In this document: one piece after another, positions 59,968 to 64,000 of the stretch
Numbering within the stretch: the first letter of the stretch is position 1
Layout of the letters: each line of letters opens with the position of its first letter
Source of the DNA: an uncultured Lachnospiraceae bacterium
GTDB lineage: Bacteria; Bacillota; Clostridia; Lachnospirales; Lachnospiraceae
Direction: 5' to 3'
Assembly: GCA_910579425.1 (NCBI GenBank)
Contig: CAJTVL010000015.1
Span: 4,883-68,882 of the forward strand
DNA length: 64,000 nucleotides
Made by a program: the position numbers and the translations under genes
Notes under the pieces: model-generated
Database searches by the model: none
Seen by the model: only the letters and a program-made list of their open reading frames with translations
Told to the model about the DNA's origin: nothing

Positions 59968-61745
59968 GCATTAATTCCTATAAAGAAGATGAGCAGCTAA
60001 ACCAAAGCAGCAAGGGGCGCACCCTGCTCCGTATGCTTTCCTATCTGCTTGCCTACAAAAAAGAAATCATTCTGGTACTGTTTATTATGGCTTTCTGTGT
60101 AGTAGTATCCCTTCTCAATCCGCTGATTATGGAGGAGGCCATTGATAATTATATTTCCCGGGGAGATATTCCCGGCCTTGTGCGGCTCATTGCCTTTGCG
60201 GCTGTTCTGAACCTTTTGATGGTAGGAGGAATCAAGCTCCGTATGTACATAATGGCAAAGGTGTGCAACAGCATTCTGGTGACCATCCGGCAGGAACTCT
60301 ATACCCACATACAGACTTTGGATCTGCAGTTTTTTGACAGCCGCCCTACGGGAAAAATTCTCGCCCGTATTATCGGCGACATCAACTCCCTAAAGGATGT
60401 GATGAACAACTTTGTAACTACCCTGATCCCGGAATTTATCACTGTGATTGCGGTGGCCGTGATTATGTTTATCAAAAACCCTGGGCTGGCCGCAGCGTCT
60501 CTGTGCAGCCTTCCCTTCCTGATGATCTGCGTGTGGCTGATCGAGTACTACTCTCACAAAAAATGGCAGGATTTCCGCAAGAAATCCTCCAACCTGAACG
60601 CTTTTATTCACGAGGATATATCGGGGATGCGGATTATCCAGAGCTTTTCCGCGGAGGAAGAAACCAGCCAGACCTTCGATGTGCTTTTGGAGGAACACCG
60701 CAGCTCCTTTATCAGGGCGGTGCGGCTGGCGGACGGGATGGGTTCCGTCATTGATTTAAGCTGGGGTGTGGGAATCGCCGCCCTCTATTTTGTTGGAATC
60801 CGCATCATCGGGGCGGAAAATGTTTCCATCGGAACCTTCCTGGCCTTTGGCAGCTACATCGGAATGTTCTGGAACCCAATCCTGAACCTGAGCAACTTTT
60901 ATAACCAGATCATTACCAATATTGCGGCGGCAGAACGTGTCTTTGAAATTCTGGACACCTCTGCCGGGATCACGGACGCCGAAAATGTCTCCCAGATCCC
61001 TCCGATCCACGGACAGGTCAGCTTCTCTCATGTCAGCTTCGCTTATGAAAAGGACATAAAGGTATTAAACGATGTGAGCTTTGACATAAAGCCCGGAGAG
61101 ACCATCGCTTTGGTCGGGCCTACGGGAGCGGGCAAAACCACCATTGTCAATCTGATCAGCCGTTTTTATGACGTGCAGGAGGGCATCGTCAGTATCGACG
61201 GGTTTGATGTAAAAAAAGTGTCCATCGAAAGCCTGCGCCGTCAGATGGGGATCATGACCCAGGATAATTTCCTGTTCACAGGCACCATCCGGGACAATAT
61301 CCGCTATGGCAAGCTGGATGCCACAGACGATGAAATTATCGCGGCCGCCAAAGCGGTACACGCCCATGATTTCATTTCCCGGCTTCCAAAGGGGTATGAC
61401 ACCGAGTTATCGGAACGGGGCGGCGGGCTTTCCGTGGGCCAGAAGCAGCTTCTTGCCTTTGCCAGAACCATGGTGTCCCAGCCCAATATCCTGATTTTGG
61501 ACGAAGCCACCTCCAGCATCGATACCCAGACAGAGCTTCTGGTGCAGGAGGGGATCGACGCACTCTTAGAGGGACGTACTTCCTTTGTGATCGCCCACAG
61601 ACTCTCCACCATCCAAAAGGCCGACCGGATCTTTGTCATCGACAACGGCGGAATCGTGGAGGAAGGCACTGCAAAAGAACTGATTGCAAAGAAGGGGGCT
61701 TACTACCGGCTGCATTCGGCACAGATGATGACAGGGACGGCTTAA
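59964..61745 (+). CDS. Heterodimeric ABC exporter subunit with catalytic Glu (BmrD-like)
   Basis: 593 residues. An N-terminal extension (about 1-25) precedes six helices. The ATP-binding domain has Walker A GPTGAGKTTIVNL, Q-loop IMTQDNFLFTG, signature GLSVGQKQLLAFART (LSVGQ instead of LSGGQ) and Walker B ILILDEATSSID with the catalytic Glu. It pairs with the upstream subunit: one canonical site forms from this Walker B and the partner LSGGQ, and one degenerate site from the reverse. The stop lies inside an 11-bp hairpin. Confidence 0.94.
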   Translation: MSINSYKEDEQLNQSSKGRTLLRMLSYLLAYKKEIILVLFIMAFCVVVSLLNPLIMEEAIDNYISRGDIPGLVRLIAFAAVLNLLMVGGIKLRMYIMAKVCNSILVTIRQELYTHIQTLDLQFFDSRPTGKILARIIGDINSLKDVMNNFVTTLIPEFITVIAVAVIMFIKNPGLAAASLCSLPFLMICVWLIEYYSHKKWQDFRKKSSNLNAFIHEDISGMRIIQSFSAEEETSQTFDVLLEEHRSSFIRAVRLADGMGSVIDLSWGVGIAALYFVGIRIIGAENVSIGTFLAFGSYIGMFWNPILNLSNFYNQIITNIAAAERVFEILDTSAGITDAENVSQIPPIHGQVSFSHVSFAYEKDIKVLNDVSFDIKPGETIALVGPTGAGKTTIVNLISRFYDVQEGIVSIDGFDVKKVSIESLRRQMGIMTQDNFLFTGTIRDNIRYGKLDATDDEIIAAAKAVHAHDFISRLPKGYDTELSERGGGLSVGQKQLLAFARTMVSQPNILILDEATSSIDTQTELLVQEGIDALLEGRTSFVIAHRLSTIQKADRIFVIDNGGIVEEGTAKELIAKKGAYYRLHSAQMMTGTA

Positions 61746-61758
61746 TTGCCGTCCCTGT
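61731..61758 (+). repeat. Perfect hairpin over the stop of the second exporter gene
   Basis: ACAGGGACGGC (61731-61741) and GCCGTCCCTGT (61748-61758) pair without mismatch, with the TAA stop in the loop. The plus strand lacks a T run, so it is either a weak terminator or an mRNA stabiliser. Confidence 0.55.
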
Positions 61759-61821
61759 AAAAACCTATTCCTATGTGCGCTTCTATCTCCGCCCCGGCGG
61801 CGAAGCAGTTCTTTTCATTCT

Positions 61822-63150
61822 TTAATATTCCATCATCCACTCATGCTCTCCGCCCCAGTCTCCGATCAGCTCTGAGGTCATGCCCTCCGGCGTCACCACT
61901 CTGGTCTCAAACCGATAGTTCATCTGAGGCACATATTCGTTTCCGATTTTCACATTACTGTAAAGATACACAAATTCATAAATCTTGTGGGGATAGTACT
62001 CCCCGTTTTCCGCCGCCGGCTCATAGGAAATGCAAAGCCGCTGTACCCCCGCATCCTCCTGCTTGGTTCCCCACACGTTGATCACGCCCTGGGTGGCGGG
62101 ATATTCCTCATAATCGGCAAAGGAAAAGCTCCACTGTCCCTCCTCTGTGCGGGTCAGATGCATTTTTTCCCGGCTCACCGGAATGTAGGTCTTTCCTTCC
62201 CAATATTCCATGCTGCCTGCAATAAACTGATCCCGGATGGAAACATAAGTCTTTGACTGCATAAAGTCCCTGATCTGCTCAAACTCCCCGGACTCAAAAA
62301 TCCGGAAGGCCTCCGAAAATCTCTCCTGTACCCACATTGCCTTGACAAGACAGGCCTGCATCTGGGATAGCTCCTGACTCCCTTCCAGAGCCGCCGCCTG
62401 CTCCAAAAGCTTCCGGTAATCTTCTATATGGCTCACCTCCAGCTCTAAGCTGCCGCTCTGGGGAATCGCAAATTTCAGGATTTCCTCCTTCAGCTCCTGT
62501 GCAGGCTGGGCGGCATAAACCTCAAGCATTCGTTCCATTTCCTGCCTGTACTGATCGAAGAGGCAGCCTCCTCCCTCACTGTCGCAAAACAAGCGGCTCT
62601 CCGGGCCCAAAAGGCGCACATAACAGGCATCCAGCAGTTTATAGGCATCCGGACTTTCCGTATCCTGCTCCAGGGCAGTGATGCTCTTTTCTAATGTGTC
62701 AAAGGTGCAATTTCCCTCGTTAATGTCCGCCACCGCATCATTTAAAAGATGCACACAATATTCCTGCAGAAGGCTCTCATCCTGGGTATGCTCCCATCCC
62801 CGATACAAAACCTGCTCCGCATTCGCCCAATCGTTCTGATCCAGATAAACCCCTGCCATTGCCCGGTAAGCGTCCACCGACATAGAATCGATTTCCAGGG
62901 CTTCCTCGCAGGAGGCAATGGCCTGATCATATGCCCTGGTCTCCACATAGTCATTTGCCGCGTCAAGCTGCCTGGCTACCCGGAGCCCCGGCAGAAAATG
63001 AAGCACAAGAGCACTCCCTGTGCCGACGAAACACACAAGGCAGGCGCCTGCCGCAAGCCTTTTCAAAAAGACCTTTCTTTTTCTTCTGCGTCTCTTATCT
63101 TCCCTCACGGCAGCCGATAACTTTTTTCTCCTGATTTCTTTTTTTTGCAT
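61822..63150 (-). CDS. Membrane-anchored TPR-type protein of unknown function (442 aa)
   Basis: A very basic N-terminus (about 1-30, rich in Lys and Arg) is followed by a membrane segment (about 31-51, LAAGACLVCFVGTGSALVLHFL) without a convincing lipobox or cleavage site. Residues about 60-125 look like two TPR repeats (AYDQAIASCEEALEIDSMSVDAYRAMAGVY, NDWANAEQVLYRGW). The rest is helical (about 130-300) and then strand-rich. No enzyme motif is visible. It lies 28 bases after the helicase gene on the same strand and may be cotranscribed with it. Function unknown. Confidence 0.7.
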   Translation of the reverse strand: MQKKEIRRKKLSAAVREDKRRRRKRKVFLKRLAAGACLVCFVGTGSALVLHFLPGLRVARQLDAANDYVETRAYDQAIASCEEALEIDSMSVDAYRAMAGVYLDQNDWANAEQVLYRGWEHTQDESLLQEYCVHLLNDAVADINEGNCTFDTLEKSITALEQDTESPDAYKLLDACYVRLLGPESRLFCDSEGGGCLFDQYRQEMERMLEVYAAQPAQELKEEILKFAIPQSGSLELEVSHIEDYRKLLEQAAALEGSQELSQMQACLVKAMWVQERFSEAFRIFESGEFEQIRDFMQSKTYVSIRDQFIAGSMEYWEGKTYIPVSREKMHLTRTEEGQWSFSFADYEEYPATQGVINVWGTKQEDAGVQRLCISYEPAAENGEYYPHKIYEFVYLYSNVKIGNEYVPQMNYRFETRVVTPEGMTSELIGDWGGEHEWMMEY

Positions 63151-63178
63151 AAACCGAAATTCCCCTGCTATTTACTGA

Positions 63179-63928
63179 TTATTTACGCTTTGACAAAAAT
63201 CTCCCTAAAGGCTTTTCCTCAGAAGCCTTCCATCCGCCCTGACGGCTCCTTTTCCGACTGCGATCGGAATCCGCGTATTTTCCTTCTCTTTTTCCGCCCT
63301 TATTCCGATCCGTATACCTCTCTTCCCGTTTCTTTCCGTATCTCTCGTCTCTGTCTCTTCCAAAGCCTCTGTCTTTTCCGAAATCCCTGCCTTTTCCAAA
63401 GTCCCTTGCGCCCCGTCTTCTTCTCTCTCCCGGGACATCCCTTCGGCTCCTCTCCGGATAGGGTTTTTCCTCCTCGATTTCCTCAGGCCCGTCCCCCATA
63501 TTCATCTGCATGAAGGCCGCCGCAAGATCGAGAACCGTAAACCCGCGTTCCTGTGCCGCCTTTTCGATGGAGGTCCTGATCTCCGTCAAATCCCTGTTTT
63601 CCATCACATCCATAGCGCTCACAAAAAGTTTCTCGGATTTTACCCTGACAATGTCTTCCGGGGAAGGCATTTTTCTTTCTCTGATGGTGGTATGGCAAAC
63701 CTTTTCAATACTTCGTATTTTAAATATTTCTCTTCCGGAAATCAGGGTAAAGGATCTCCCCTTTCTTCCTGCCCGGCCTGTCCGGCCGATTCTGTGTACA
63801 TAATATTCAATATCTTCCGGTACGTCATAATTGAACACGGCGTCCACACCGCTTACGTCAATCCCTCTTGCCGCCACATCGGTAGCGATCAAAATCGCGC
63901 ATCTGCCGCCGCGAAAGAGGTTCATCAC
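63179..63928 (-). CDS. DEAD/DEAH-box RNA helicase, C-terminal part only (gene broken at the window edge)
   Basis: The frame holds the end of helicase domain 2: ILIATDVAARGIDV (motif V) and YYVHRIGRTGRAGRKG (motif VI). A linker, a short C-terminal domain (RSIEKVCHTTIRERKMP onward) and a basic, Arg/Gly/Asp-rich tail (about 170-249, many RDFGK and RDR units) follow, as in the DeaD/CshA group. Helicase-like sequence reaches only to about 63949 (QNQRDTVMNLFRGG). Upstream, in-frame codons are unrelated and a TAA lies at 63995-63997. The Walker A and DEAD motifs are therefore missing or displaced. A GTG at 63928 is the only usable start. Probably interrupted by an insertion. Confidence 0.7.
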   Translation of the reverse strand: MMNLFRGGRCAILIATDVAARGIDVSGVDAVFNYDVPEDIEYYVHRIGRTGRAGRKGRSFTLISGREIFKIRSIEKVCHTTIRERKMPSPEDIVRVKSEKLFVSAMDVMENRDLTEIRTSIEKAAQERGFTVLDLAAAFMQMNMGDGPEEIEEEKPYPERSRRDVPGERRRRGARDFGKGRDFGKDRGFGRDRDERYGKKREERYTDRNKGGKREGKYADSDRSRKRSRQGGWKASEEKPLGRFLSKRK

Positions 63929-64000
63929 CGTATCTCTCTGATTTTGACCTGAATCCGTGAGACTTATTGTCCCGGCACATTGACAACTACATATTTAACC

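Noticed and set aside
1..64000. CRISPR array, tRNA or rRNA genes
   Set aside because: No regularly spaced repeats and no tRNA or rRNA signatures were seen on reading both strands; a dedicated search was not possible.

Overview
The window looks like the chromosome of a Gram-positive anaerobic clostridium, most likely a gut Lachnospiraceae. The reasons are the rnc-smc-ftsY and yceD-rpmF-plsX-acpP clusters, ackA-pta next to tmcAL, the paired UPF0210 and ACT-domain (UPF0237) genes, YitT and polysaccharide deacetylase families, a DNA polymerase I without visible proofreading residues, paired GH31 glycosidases with an AraC regulator, and CUT1 sugar transport permeases. Strong SD sequences (AGGAGG type) and TTGACA/TATAAT promoters with 17-base spacers are common. 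The genus cannot be fixed from the sequence alone. No rRNA, tRNA or CRISPR array was seen.

Layout. 1-1.9 kb: decayed accessory DNA on the minus strand (a frameshifted Rpn-like nuclease remnant, a small ORF, and the C-terminal stump of a type III restriction subunit). 2-16 kb: a minus-strand housekeeping block (araC, GH25 lysozyme, yitT, threonine dehydratase, ftsY, smc, rnc, acpP, plsX, rpmF, yceD, ackA, pta). 16-19 kb: tmcAL and uxaC on the plus strand. 19-29 kb: an unusual six-gene minus-strand cluster with two large solute-binding lipoproteins, two CUT1 permeases, a HlyD-type adaptor and a MacB-like membrane protein, and no ATPase. 29-35.5 kb: UPF0210, ACT, WalJ-like MBL, coaE, polA and a zinc-finger membrane protein. 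35.5-38.5 kb: AT-rich acquired DNA with an ABC ATPase fragment, a promoter-peptide-terminator unit and a MetRS paralogue with a degraded KMSKS motif. 38.5-45 kb: polysaccharide deacetylase, two GH31 enzymes and a divergent AraC. 45-50.5 kb: MATE, a two-component system with an ABC exporter, and a hipBA remnant. 50.6-53.5 kb: gpmI and a cation efflux protein. 53.7-61.7 kb: accessory DNA with an AAA/PD-(D/E)XK protein, a PadR-MATE divergent pair and a heterodimeric ABC exporter behind a leader-peptide/terminator unit. 61.8-64 kb: a TPR protein and a DEAD-box helicase whose gene appears broken at the window edge.

How the genes work together. plsX-acpP feed lipid synthesis. Pta-AckA make acetate and ATP, and TmcAL uses acetate and ATP for tRNA modification. 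UxaC, the GH31 pair and the CUT1 cluster suggest growth on plant and host glycans. The plus-strand islands are dominated by export and stress genes. Three copies of a 63-68 bp interspersed element sit just downstream of terminators and upstream of accessory genes. Two of them lie between a terminated leader-peptide unit and a resistance-type gene, which suggests attenuation control.
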